NCBI GenBank assembly: GCA_005889405.1 | Contig: VBFY01000056.1 | Coordinates: 1-46,388, forward strand | Reading direction: 5' to 3' | DNA: 46,388 bases | Origin: Chloroflexota bacterium | GTDB lineage: Bacteria > Chloroflexota > Limnocylindria > P2-11E | Shown here: piece by piece, positions 24,523 to 31,926 of the stretch | How positions within the stretch are numbered: the stretch's first letter is position 1 | Layout: the number at the start of each line of letters is the position of its first letter | The notes under the pieces: generated by a model | Seen by the model: only the letters and a program-made list of their open reading frames with translations | Told to the model about the DNA's origin: nothing | The model's database searches: none | Translations under genes and position numbers: made by a program

Positions 24523-25650
24523 TTGGCGACGAACGTTAGAAGGGCGCATGCCACACCTTCGCTGACGCTCGGAGCGCGAAGGACGATCAGGCGGAGCGCC
24601 GCGTCGCTACTCAGCTTGGGTCAGCACTCGAAGGACGGGCTCGTCCACGTGACGACGCGTCGCGTGCCGCGCGCACTCGGGGCGTACTTCGGGGCGAAGG
24701 GTCTTCGCCTTGTGCTCAACACCGCGACCGCAATCCTCGTCATGCTGCTTCCGTATACCGCCGCGACTTCGGCGCGCGCCGACGCGGCACCGACAGACGT
24801 AGCAGCCCCGACATTCGCCGCGGTCCCGAACGACGATACCGCGCGCGCGCAGACCGCTGCACGCGGCGTGATCGCAGGAACGCGCAGCCCAACCACCGTC
24901 GCAGCACCAGAGTCTCGTCCCGTTCTGTTCCGCACGATCGCGAAGGACGACACGCTCTCCACGATGGCGAACTATTACGACCTCTCGCTCGAGACCCTCG
25001 CATACGCGAACGGCATCAGCCAGGAGGACGAGGTCCTCTCGATCGGCCGCGAGCTCACGATCCCGCCGGGCGAAGGCGCGCTCTATAAGGTCAAAGACGG
25101 CGACACCGTCGAGGACGTCGCAGCGCACTTCAAGGTGGACCCCGCCGTCGTCTACTCCTTTAACGGCTTGTACTTCGAGCCCGAGCACTTCGCGGTGGGC
25201 CAGATGATCTTCGTTCCAGGCGCGGCGCTGCCCGCGCTGAAGCGAACGGAGCGCACGAAGTCGATCGCGCCACCATCGACCGCATCGCTGCCGGCGCGCA
25301 CGGGTCGTCTCGGCTGGCCGGTCAACGGCGTGATCACGCAGTACTTCTGGTGGGGCCACACCGGCGTGGACATCGCGGCGCCATTCGGCACCGGCATTGG
25401 GGCGTCCGACGACGGCATCGTCGTCGCCACCGGTTGGGTCGCGGTCGGTGGGCTGCGCGTGTGCGTCCAGCACGCCGAGGGACTGCAGACCTGCTACTAC
25501 CACACCGGTGCGGTGTTCGTGAGCCCCGGGCAGAACGTCGTCCGCGGGCAGCTCATCGCATCGATCGGCATGACCGGTGTCACGACGGGACCGCACGTGC
25601 ACTGGGAACTGAAGGTCAACGGAGTGGCGAAGGACCCGCTCGGCTACTAG
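24523..25650 (+). CDS. LysM-M23 peptidoglycan endopeptidase
   Basis: About 375 residues from TTG 24523, preceded by GGGAGGG. A basic N-terminus leads to a membrane segment (LVLNTATAILVMLLPYTAA), so the rest is outside. Two LysM modules follow: residues ~135-185 (RTIAKDDTLSTMANYYDL, ILxxGRELTIPPG-type ending) and ~190-240 (YKVKDGDTVEDVAAHFKVD, FAVGQMIFVPG). Residues ~265-375 are an M23 zinc peptidase: HTGVDIAAPFG, QTCYYHTGAVF and GPHVHWELKVNG. LysM binds glycan and M23 cuts cross-bridges, so it is a wall hydrolase. Its catalytic domain is a close paralogue of that at 6718. Confidence 0.92.
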   Translation: MATNVRRAHATPSLTLGARRTIRRSAASLLSLGQHSKDGLVHVTTRRVPRALGAYFGAKGLRLVLNTATAILVMLLPYTAATSARADAAPTDVAAPTFAAVPNDDTARAQTAARGVIAGTRSPTTVAAPESRPVLFRTIAKDDTLSTMANYYDLSLETLAYANGISQEDEVLSIGRELTIPPGEGALYKVKDGDTVEDVAAHFKVDPAVVYSFNGLYFEPEHFAVGQMIFVPGAALPALKRTERTKSIAPPSTASLPARTGRLGWPVNGVITQYFWWGHTGVDIAAPFGTGIGASDDGIVVATGWVAVGGLRVCVQHAEGLQTCYYHTGAVFVSPGQNVVRGQLIASIGMTGVTTGPHVHWELKVNGVAKDPLGY

Positions 25651-25654
25651 TCCC

Positions 25655-25825
25655 GACAGCGGGGGCATCGCTCTCTCGAAACGGGCCCGCTCCGCACACT
25701 GTTTGCTACGCGTCTTCTTACCGCGGTCTCGACTCTCGTTCGCGATGCCCCCGCCGTCTCCTACCCGCTGGGTCGTCTCCCGCCGCTTCGATTCTCGTTC
25801 GCGATGCGCCCGCTGCCTCTCACCC
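25655..25825. repeat. Structured intergenic region with inverted and direct repeats
   Basis: The 282-bp gap 25651-25932 holds no convincing gene. It contains a 13-bp perfect inverted repeat (25659-25671 against 25742-25754), extendable to 17 bp with one mismatch, and a direct repeat of about 46 bp (25721-25766 against 25780-25825, about 37 of 46 bases identical, 59-bp offset) sharing the core TCTCGTTCGCGATGC. No T-run marks a terminator. Confidence 0.5.
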
Positions 25826-25932
25826 TGTAACGCGCTGTCATTCGGTACGCCTGCACTCCTTGTCGTACCCCGTATCGCAGCGTTCTGAGTCCCTCTCGCT
25901 CGCATCCGCTTGCCCCTCCCCATACTCGTTAT

Positions 25933-27162
25933 GTGTACCGAGCAGTCCACGCGGATAGAGCTGGGCGGATCATCGTTTCCGACTACGCGGCGGCGGGATT
26001 TGATGGCGCTGCGACCGTGCCGTTCGCTGATCCGATCAGGCTCCCGACCGGCGCAATCGTGCTGCACATCGAACGGGAGGCGGAAACGCTCGACCGCTCA
26101 CGTCGCGCGCGTGGCGTCGGCGCGGGTCGCTTAGCCGTCGCGGCGATCCTTCCACCCGGTCATCTCCGCACGCAGCTGCCGGCGTACGCGGACGCAACGG
26201 ACAAGCCCGATCTGGCGCCGCGCGCCTATGCGGCCGTCGCGGCCGACGATGCCGGTGACCTGGCGGTCGCGGCGGCGCTCATCGATCGCGACCCCACGCG
26301 CGACTTCGACGCGTATCCGAAAGCCGAGATCGCCGCGAGGGTCAACAACGCGCTGCGCTCCCAGCCGGCGGACCGTCTCGTCAGGCAACTCGCGCGCTGC
26401 GCTCGGGAGTACGGCTGCCGCGGAGCCGCAAACGCCTTCTATGGACGCTGGGAATGCGCGCTTCCCATCGCCGCGCCCGCGAACGAGCATCCGCCCGCGG
26501 TGATCGCGCCGCGCCTCGATGGCGAGGCCGAGCCACGCGAGCCCGCCGCGTTCCATGCCACGGCGGAGGAGGTCGCCAGTCTCGCGACGCAACATATCGC
26601 CGCGGGTGGAACGCTCGTGTCGTTCGGGCGGGCGTGCGAGGGGGAGCCGCTCCTCTCCGCGCGGCTCGTCGAGGACGCGATACGTCTCGTCCGCGCGAAG
26701 ACGGGCTCGGGCACGATCCACCTCGAGACGAACGGCTCGATCCCCGCGGCACTGCGACGGCTGGCGGCGACCGGGCTGGACGCGGTCACCATCCGCATCG
26801 CATCGGCACGCGCCGACACGTACGAGACGCTGCATCGACCCGAGGGCTACCGCTTCGCCGACGTGCGCGCGTCGCTGCGCGTCGCGACCGAGCAGCGCCT
26901 CGCGACGAACCTCGTCATCCCGGTGCTCCCGGGGATCTTCGATCGCGCTGAGGAGATCGCGGCGCTCGTCGGTGTTGCCGGCGAGCTACGGGAGGGAAGC
27001 GCGATCCTGCTGCGCGACCTCGCGGCCGACCCTCTCCGCGCGCTCGCGCTGATGAAACCGCGCGAACCGTCGATCGGTGTCGCGCGCGCGCTCGAGCGCC
27101 TGCGCGAGGAGCTGCCGCATCTTCGCGTCGGCTCGTTCGTGCGGCCGCTCGCGAGGATCTAG
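25933..27162 (+). CDS. Radical-SAM-like protein lacking the cluster-binding cysteines
   Basis: The product is 409 residues from GTG 25933. The second half follows a radical-SAM barrel family: SFGRACEGEPLLSARLVEDA, then GSGTIHLETNGSIPAALRRL, GLDAVTIRIASARADTYE, HRPEGYRFADVRASLR and NLVIPVLPGIFDRAEEI. The first half (ILPPGHLRTQLPAY, LVRQLARCAREYGCRGAANA, FYGRWECALPI) also matches that family. After RWEcALPI, relatives carry CNxRCxGC, which binds the 4Fe-4S cluster; here residues ~181-195 read APANEHPPAVIAPR and hold no Cys. The only Cys are 156, 162, 175 and 235. So a conventional radical-SAM reaction looks impossible. It abuts obg without a gap. Confidence 0.75.
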   Translation: MYRAVHADRAGRIIVSDYAAAGFDGAATVPFADPIRLPTGAIVLHIEREAETLDRSRRARGVGAGRLAVAAILPPGHLRTQLPAYADATDKPDLAPRAYAAVAADDAGDLAVAAALIDRDPTRDFDAYPKAEIAARVNNALRSQPADRLVRQLARCAREYGCRGAANAFYGRWECALPIAAPANEHPPAVIAPRLDGEAEPREPAAFHATAEEVASLATQHIAAGGTLVSFGRACEGEPLLSARLVEDAIRLVRAKTGSGTIHLETNGSIPAALRRLAATGLDAVTIRIASARADTYETLHRPEGYRFADVRASLRVATEQRLATNLVIPVLPGIFDRAEEIAALVGVAGELREGSAILLRDLAADPLRALALMKPREPSIGVARALERLREELPHLRVGSFVRPLARI

Positions 27163-28464
27163 GTGTTCCTCGATCGCGCGCGTGTGCTGATCCGCGGCGG
27201 GGACGGCGGCAAAGGCGTGATCTCGTTCCGCCGCGAGGCGCATGTCCCGCGCGGCGGACCGGATGGCGGCGACGGCGGACGAGGCGGCGACGTCATCCTC
27301 CGCGTCGATGATCAGCTCGCCTCCCTCGGTGACTATCGCAACCGACAGACGCACGCCGCGACGAGTGGCGGCGCCGGCGGTGGGTCGAACAAATCCGGGA
27401 AAGCGGGCGGCGATCTCACCCTCAAGGTGCCGCCGGGCACGACGGTGAAGGACATCGCGACCGGAGAGGTCGTCGCCGATCTCGTCGCGCCTGGTCAGGA
27501 GATCGTCGTCGCGCGCGGCGGAAAGGGCGGCCGCGGCAACGCGCGCTTCGCGTCGAGCACCCGGCGCGTGCCGCGCATCGCCGAGGACGGCCAGCCCGGC
27601 GAGCAGCGCGAGCTCGAGCTCGAGCTCCGCCTCATCGCCGACGTCGGTCTCGCCGGCCTGCCGAACGCCGGCAAGTCGAGCCTGCTCGCGGCGCTGACGC
27701 GCGCGCGGCCGAAGATCGCGGACTATCCGTTCACGACCCTCACGCCGAACCTGGGCGTGGCTCGCCTCGATGACCGCGAGCTCGTGATCGCTGACATTCC
27801 CGGCCTGATCGAGGGCGCGAGCAAAGGCGCAGGCCTCGGCGAGGAGTTCCTCCGGCATATCGAACGCACGCGTCTCATCGTCCACGTCGTCGATGCCTCG
27901 CTAGCCGATCCGCTGGCGGCCATCGCGACGATCGACGCGGAGATCACGGCGTACGGCCATGCGCTCGAGGCGCTGCCCGAGCTGTTCGCGCTCAACAAGA
28001 TCGATCTCGCGGAAGCCCGCGACGCCGTACCTCGGATCGTCGAAGCGCTCGAGGCTGAGGGTCGCGAGGCCGTGGCCGTCTCCGCCGCGACTGGCGAGGG
28101 CGTGGATCGTCTCAACAAGCGCATCTTCGCGCTGTGCGCCGCGCGGCCGAAGCCAGAAGCCGCTGCGCCGGCCGAGCGGCGCATCGTCTTCGCCGGCGGC
28201 GCCAAGGACGTGCGAGTGTCGCGCGAGGGCGAGGCCTACCGCGTGCGAGGCGATCGCCTCGAGCGCCTCGCGACCGGGATCGACTGGGATAGTCCCGAAG
28301 CTTCGGCGTACTTCCATCGTCTGTTGCTCAGGTCGGGCGTCGAAGGAAAGTTACGCACGCTCGGTGTCAAAGAGGGCGACACGGTACGCATCGGCAAGCT
28401 CGAGCTCGAATGGACGGACGCGCCGCAGCAGCTCGCGGCACCTGGCGCCAAGAAGAAGCGTTGA
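27163..28464 (+). CDS. obg: Obg GTPase
   Basis: 433 residues from GTG 27163, which directly follows the stop of the preceding gene. Residues 1-~158 are the Gly-rich Obg fold (RGGDGGKGVISFRREAHVP, GGPDGGDGGRGGDV, GGKGGRGN). The G domain (~159-335) has GLPNAGKSSLL (G1), FTTLTPN (G2), DIPGLIEGA (G3), NKID (G4) and SAATGEG (G5). A C-terminal OCT domain follows, with ASAYFHRLLLRSGVE and GDTVRIGKLELEW. Obg acts in 50S ribosome assembly and stress control. The obg-nadD-rsfS order is common and fits a ribosome/growth operon. Confidence 0.97.
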   Translation: MFLDRARVLIRGGDGGKGVISFRREAHVPRGGPDGGDGGRGGDVILRVDDQLASLGDYRNRQTHAATSGGAGGGSNKSGKAGGDLTLKVPPGTTVKDIATGEVVADLVAPGQEIVVARGGKGGRGNARFASSTRRVPRIAEDGQPGEQRELELELRLIADVGLAGLPNAGKSSLLAALTRARPKIADYPFTTLTPNLGVARLDDRELVIADIPGLIEGASKGAGLGEEFLRHIERTRLIVHVVDASLADPLAAIATIDAEITAYGHALEALPELFALNKIDLAEARDAVPRIVEALEAEGREAVAVSAATGEGVDRLNKRIFALCAARPKPEAAAPAERRIVFAGGAKDVRVSREGEAYRVRGDRLERLATGIDWDSPEASAYFHRLLLRSGVEGKLRTLGVKEGDTVRIGKLELEWTDAPQQLAAPGAKKKR

Positions 28465-29024
28465 CGCCGCGCATCGGTGTCTTCGGTGGCACGTTCGACC
28501 CGGTGCACGTCGGTCATCTCGCGATCGCGCTCGCGGCTCTCGAGTCCGTTCCGCTCGACCGCGTGCTATTCGTTCCGGTCCGGCGCTCTCCACTGAAAGA
28601 CCGCGACCCGCTCGCGAGCACCGCCGATCGGGTGGCGATGCTCGAGACCGCCATCGCGAGCGAGCCGCGCTTCGCGCTCTCGCGCGCCGAGCTCGAGCGT
28701 GAGGGCGTCTCGTACACTGTCGATACGCTCGAGCAGCTGCGCTCGCAGGGAGAGCTGTTCCTCATTCTCGGAAGCGACGCCCTGGCGGATCTCGCGCGCT
28801 GGCGGGCTCCCGATCGCATCCGCGAGCTCGCGACCATCCTCGTCGCGGCTCGACCCGGCGCTCCGGAGCCCGGTGCGATGCATGGTGCACGTGCGTTCGA
28901 CGCGCCGCGTCTGGACATCAGCTCGCGCGAGCTGCGGGCGCGCGCCGCCCGCGGTATGTCGCTGCGGTACCTTGTTCCGGACGCAGTGTGGGAGCACATC
29001 AGAAGGCGCGGCCTCTACAAATGA
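28461..29024 (+). CDS. nadD: Nicotinate-nucleotide adenylyltransferase
   Basis: 187 residues from TTG 28461, which overlaps the obg stop (TTGA). The N-terminus RIGVFGGTFDPVHVGHL holds the nucleotidyltransferase HxGH motif. Later strings LFVPVRRSPLK, LILGSDALADLARW and LDISSRELRARAARG match NadD. It converts nicotinate mononucleotide and ATP to deamido-NAD in the NAD biosynthesis pathway. Translation is coupled to obg and to rsfS. Confidence 0.96.
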   Translation: MTPRIGVFGGTFDPVHVGHLAIALAALESVPLDRVLFVPVRRSPLKDRDPLASTADRVAMLETAIASEPRFALSRAELEREGVSYTVDTLEQLRSQGELFLILGSDALADLARWRAPDRIRELATILVAARPGAPEPGAMHGARAFDAPRLDISSRELRARAARGMSLRYLVPDAVWEHIRRRGLYK

Positions 29025-29389
29025 CGTCATCCACGCGCGCTGAGCTTCCGCCGCGCGCGCTCGCCGATCTGGTCGTCGAAGCGGCGAGCGATAAGAAGGC
29101 CGAGGACATCCTGGTGCTGAACGTCGCCGAGGTGACAACGATCGCCGATCTATTCGTCATCTGCAGCGCTCGCGGTGAGCGGCAGGCGCAGGCGATCGCG
29201 GACGGCATCGTGGAGAAGGCCAAGGCCGCGGGGCAGCAGCCCTTCGGCGTCGAGGGCTACAGCGCCGGCCGCTGGATCCTCATCGACCTCAGCGACGTCG
29301 TCGTACACGTGTTCGTGCCGGAAGAGCGCGACCTGTACCGGCTCGAGCGTCTCTGGGGCGATGCACCGGTGGTGCTGCGCATCGCCTGA
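29021..29389 (+). CDS. rsfS: Ribosomal silencing factor RsfS
   Basis: 122 residues from ATG 29021, which overlaps the nadD stop (ATGA). The family strings are VEAASDKKAEDILVLNV, TTIADLFVICSARGERQ, GYSAGRWILIDLSDVVVHVF and YRLERLWGDA. It binds uL14 on the 50S subunit and blocks joining with 30S when nutrients are short. Length is normal. Confidence 0.96.
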   Translation: MTSSTRAELPPRALADLVVEAASDKKAEDILVLNVAEVTTIADLFVICSARGERQAQAIADGIVEKAKAAGQQPFGVEGYSAGRWILIDLSDVVVHVFVPEERDLYRLERLWGDAPVVLRIA

Positions 29390-29395
29390 GTCCGG

Positions 29396-29761
29396 TCAGC
29401 GGCGCAGGTAATCGTCGGTCCTGTCGATCCAGTCCTGCCGCGGCGGGCTGAACACGTCGACGTCGAGCGTGTCCTCGAGCGCTTCGGCCCGGTGCGGGAC
29501 GTTCGACGGGATCGTGAGGATCTCGCCCGCGCGGACCGTGACCTCCTGCTCGGCCCTCTCGCCAAGCCAGAGCCGCAGGGCACCTTCGAGGATGTAGGTG
29601 ATCTGTTCGCTCTCGTGCGTGTGTGTCTGGACGACCGCGCCCTTCTTCAAGAAGACCTGCGCGACCATCGCGCGCTCGCCGTGCACGAAGCGGCGCTCGA
29701 TCTGCGCCGTCATGCGCTCCTTCGGGATGCTGTCCCAGCGGTGGTGCGTTCCCTGTTTCAC
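29396..29761 (-). CDS. Cupin-domain protein
   Basis: 121 residues from GTG 29759-29761, with GGGGAGGG upstream. The single cupin_2 barrel is clear: QTHTHESEQITYILEGALRL (motif 1, metal-binding His and Glu) and GEILTIPSNVPHRAEAL (motif 2, His). Such small proteins bind a divalent metal and may be isomerases, dioxygenases or sensors; the ligand cannot be told. The gene converges on rsfS with a 6-bp gap. Confidence 0.88.
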   Translation of the reverse strand: MKQGTHHRWDSIPKERMTAQIERRFVHGERAMVAQVFLKKGAVVQTHTHESEQITYILEGALRLWLGERAEQEVTVRAGEILTIPSNVPHRAEALEDTLDVDVFSPPRQDWIDRTDDYLRR

Positions 29762-29831
29762 GGCGGCCCTCCCCTCACGAACGCTGCCGACTCTACGCGT
29801 GTGTTAGCCACGCTCTCGTCGGCTAGGATTG

Positions 29832-29848
29832 AAGCGGCTTCGCCGCTT
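29832..29848. other. Hairpin AAGCGGC-TTC-GCCGCTT
   Basis: A perfect 7-bp stem with a 3-nt loop sits between the cupin start and the tRNA gene. No T-run follows. It may be a leader structure for the minus-strand cupin mRNA or have no role. Confidence 0.35.
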
Positions 29849-29868
29849 GGGGTGCGCAGCCATCAATC

Positions 29869-29941
29869 GGGGCTGTAGCTCAGCTGGGAGAGCGCTTGAA
29901 TCGCACTCAAGAGGTCAGGGGTTCGATCCCCCTCAGCTCCA
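29869..29941 (+). tRNA. tRNA-Ala (anticodon CGC)
   Basis: A full cloverleaf folds: acceptor GGGGCTG with CAGCTCC, D arm GCTC/GAGC, anticodon stem CTTGA/TCAAG around loop ATCGCAC (anticodon CGC, codon GCG), and T arm AGGGG-TTCGATC-CCCCT. The third acceptor pair is G-T, the G3:U70 identity mark of alanine tRNA. The discriminator is A29941, followed by CCG, so the 3' CCA is not encoded. Confidence 0.95.
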
Positions 29942-30005
29942 CCGAACTAGAGCAATTCATTGAGCAATGCGTTTAAGACGTCAGCCGGGCAGCGGCGAGA
30001 AATCA

Positions 30006-30053
30006 CTTGACGACTACTCAAGAAGCCAGGGTTCGTGTCCGTTCAGATCCACC
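30006..30053 (+). pseudogene. Degenerate copy of the 3' half of the tRNA
   Basis: CTTGA-N7-TCAAG (30006-30022) matches the anticodon stem of the tRNA-Ala gene, followed by AGGGTTCGTGTCC and then CAGATCCACC, which aligns with CAGCTCCACC of the functional gene. The T arm no longer pairs well, so it is not a working tRNA. A further T-loop/acceptor-like fragment (GTTCGATTCC then CTCCAC) lies at 30070-30089. Such copies are typical scars of integration at tRNA 3' ends. Confidence 0.6.
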
Positions 30054-30089
30054 TCAGACGCATCGTTCCGTTCGATTCCGGAACTCCAC

Positions 30090-30502
30090 GCTTCCGCGCG
30101 GACGCTTGAATTGCACCGCGGTCACTTGAACCGACTCCGTTGAACTGAGCGCTGCGAATCAGGGCCGCGAGTGCGACGTCCGCGCTCCCTGGTGTCTTCA
30201 CATGCGAGTACATGCGGAGCATCGCCAGCAATCGCTGCTGAACGTATCGCCGATCAGCACGGCGATCACGCACGTAATGACAATGACCGCAGTGTCGCGC
30301 GCGGGCCTACCCACGACCTGCAGACCCCACGTGCGACCGGTCCCGGCTGGTCCGCGAGGGCGACGGATATGCACCGGAGCGAGCCTCCGTTGCGTTTGCG
30401 ACTTGTCGCCATCGGCCTGGCAGTTTTGCCCGATAGGGCTGCATCGCGGGCTGCGTGCAGGCTCCTTGACATGAGACGTCCTAATCAACAGCATCGCGCA
30501 TC
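30090..30502. other. Gene-poor stretch between tRNA remnants and antitoxin gene
   Basis: About 410 bp without a convincing gene on either strand; short frames there show no family features and appear to have lower GC than the surrounding genes. An anticodon-arm-like string ACGCTTGAATTGCAC at 30102-30116 again resembles the tRNA. I see no integrase or other intact mobile-element gene. Confidence 0.5.
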
Positions 30503-30721
30503 ATGCCAAGAACGACACTGAACCTCGATGCCTCCGTCCTAGGGGAGGCCAAGCGCCGGGCCAGGGATCAGGGGAAGAGCGTTGGCGACGTCATCTCAGA
30601 GCTCGTTCGGCCAGCGCTCGCCCAGGGGAACCGGCGGCAGGGCCACCCCGAGTTTCGTTGGCGGACCGCACGGATGGGACCCGCGAGGATCGATCTGGAG
30701 GACAAGGAAGCCGTCCGGTAG
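30503..30721 (+). CDS. VapB-type antitoxin, ribbon-helix-helix
   Basis: 72 residues from ATG 30503. MPRTTLNLDASVLGEAKRRA is a ribbon-helix-helix DNA-binding start and the tail contains RIDLEDKEAVR, the usual VapB-type region that grips the toxin. The reading frame stops at TAG 30719-30721; the next codons would read ALGHG before another stop, as if the true end were a few residues later and a nonsense change had trimmed it. It lies directly upstream of a damaged PIN-domain toxin gene. Confidence 0.7.
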   Translation: MPRTTLNLDASVLGEAKRRARDQGKSVGDVISELVRPALAQGNRRQGHPEFRWRTARMGPARIDLEDKEAVR

Positions 30722-30735
30722 GCCCTCGGGCATGG

Positions 30736-31082
30736 ATGAGCGCGACGGTCGACGTCAACATCCTGCTCTACGCATGCGACGAGTCGAGTTCGCTCTATGC
30801 GAAGGCTGCGGAGCTGATCGAACAGCTCGCGGGCCCCGAAGTTCTGTGTCTCTTCCGGCCGGTGCTCATGACCTATCTGCGGATGGCCACACATCCTGCG
30901 ATCTTCCCCCGGCCGCTGTCTGTTGGGGTGGCGAGCGGGAACGTCGGCCCAGTGCTGGGGCTTCGGCACGCTCGTGCCCTGGGTAAGGGGTGGCGACTTC
31001 CGGCAGGTGTTTGGACACGCGACGGACGGCATGGTGCGTGAAAATGTCTATCGAGATGGATCGCACTCAATGGGGTCAGCGC
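30736..31082 (+). pseudogene. VapC-like PIN-domain toxin, frameshifted
   Basis: From ATG 30736 the frame reads MSATVDVNILLYACDESS and later LMTYLRMATHPAIFPRPLSV, a PIN-domain N-terminal half. About 30970-30985 the homology moves to the +1 frame: GGDFRQVFGHATDGMVREN continues the family pattern through to ~31080, while the original frame ends in unrelated sequence at 31041. A one-base change has therefore split the gene. The first-frame product (101 residues) lacks the third catalytic acid and is probably inactive. Confidence 0.65.
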
Positions 31083-31085
31083 GTC

Positions 31086-31766
31086 ATGCCGTCGCCCGCC
31101 CTCGGACGCTGCAGATTCTGCTTAAGCGAAGACGTAGCGCTGACGCGCGAGCACGTGTTCGCGCGCTGGCTCGTTGAACGGCTGCGCGCATTTCGTGCGA
31201 CACGCGCCGCGCAGTTGCCGGCCGACGCTGCGGCGGACGCACGGCTCGCCCGGCTCGTGACGATGGTCTGCGGGGCGTGCAACGCCGGCTGGATGAGCGG
31301 GCTCGAGGTGAGCTTCCGTCAAGCGGTCTTCGCGCGGTCGCGGCCCGATCATCTGGCCGAGCCGACACGTCGGACTCTTAGTCGTTGGTTCACCAAGACG
31401 GCAATGCTCGTGGCTCACTCGGCAAACAAAGAACTGGTGCCGGAAGAGCAGTGGCCGGACCTTACGGACACCATGCCCGACGGGATGCGCGTCGGTCTTG
31501 CACGTCTCCGTCGCCCGCGGCAGCCGTTGGACCTTGAGTTTGGGTACGAGGAAAGTGCGGGCACGGAGAGCGCGCGGCTTACCGGCGTCGCCGTCCAAGT
31601 CGACGACCTGGTCGGCTTGGTCACACGACGGTCGTCGGTGACGCCGGCGACGACGCTGTGGCCGCTCCGCTCACACACGCTGCGGTGGACGACCCTGCCG
31701 GTCGTGAGCCGGCTATCCGATCTCACGGGCGACGGCGCCATCGCACGACGCCATAATCCGACGTAG
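31086..31766 (+). CDS. HNH-like zinc protein
   Basis: 226 residues from ATG 31086; an earlier ATG at 31044 falls in the decayed toxin gene. The N-terminus has CRFC (Cys9, Cys12), LTREHVFARWL with Glu22-His23, then VCGACNAGWMSGLE (Cys62, Cys65, Asn66). This is the layout of HNH-type endonuclease-like proteins whose zinc ribbon frames the EH motif. The C-terminal ~150 residues have no recognised domain. DNase activity is possible but unproven. It lies in the tRNA-linked island beside the toxin-antitoxin remnant. Confidence 0.7.
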   Translation: MPSPALGRCRFCLSEDVALTREHVFARWLVERLRAFRATRAAQLPADAAADARLARLVTMVCGACNAGWMSGLEVSFRQAVFARSRPDHLAEPTRRTLSRWFTKTAMLVAHSANKELVPEEQWPDLTDTMPDGMRVGLARLRRPRQPLDLEFGYEESAGTESARLTGVAVQVDDLVGLVTRRSSVTPATTLWPLRSHTLRWTTLPVVSRLSDLTGDGAIARRHNPT

Positions 31767-31888
31767 TGAGCTTCTTTTCGAGCGATGACCCTGAACGGCA
31801 GGCGAACATTGCCTTCATCCTCATCTTCCTCGGGATCATCTTCGTCGGCGGGCTGACGATCTGGCTGTTCTACGGAGCCAGCTTCTAG
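31766..31888 (+). CDS. 40-residue membrane peptide
   Basis: GTG 31766 shares a base with the stop of the HNH-like gene. The product starts VSFFSSDDPERQAN, has one strong helix (IAFILIFLGIIFVGGLTIWLF) and ends YGASF. A single helix with a charged N-terminus and no stray stops looks like a genuine small membrane protein. Function unknown. Confidence 0.5.
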   Translation: MSFFSSDDPERQANIAFILIFLGIIFVGGLTIWLFYGASF

Positions 31889-31926
31889 CCGCCGACCGCG
31901 CGCGACGCAGTAAGGGGAGTGGAACC

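Noticed and set aside
30001-30053. A second functional tRNA
   Set aside because: The T arm and acceptor no longer pair and no intact D arm is present, so it is a remnant.
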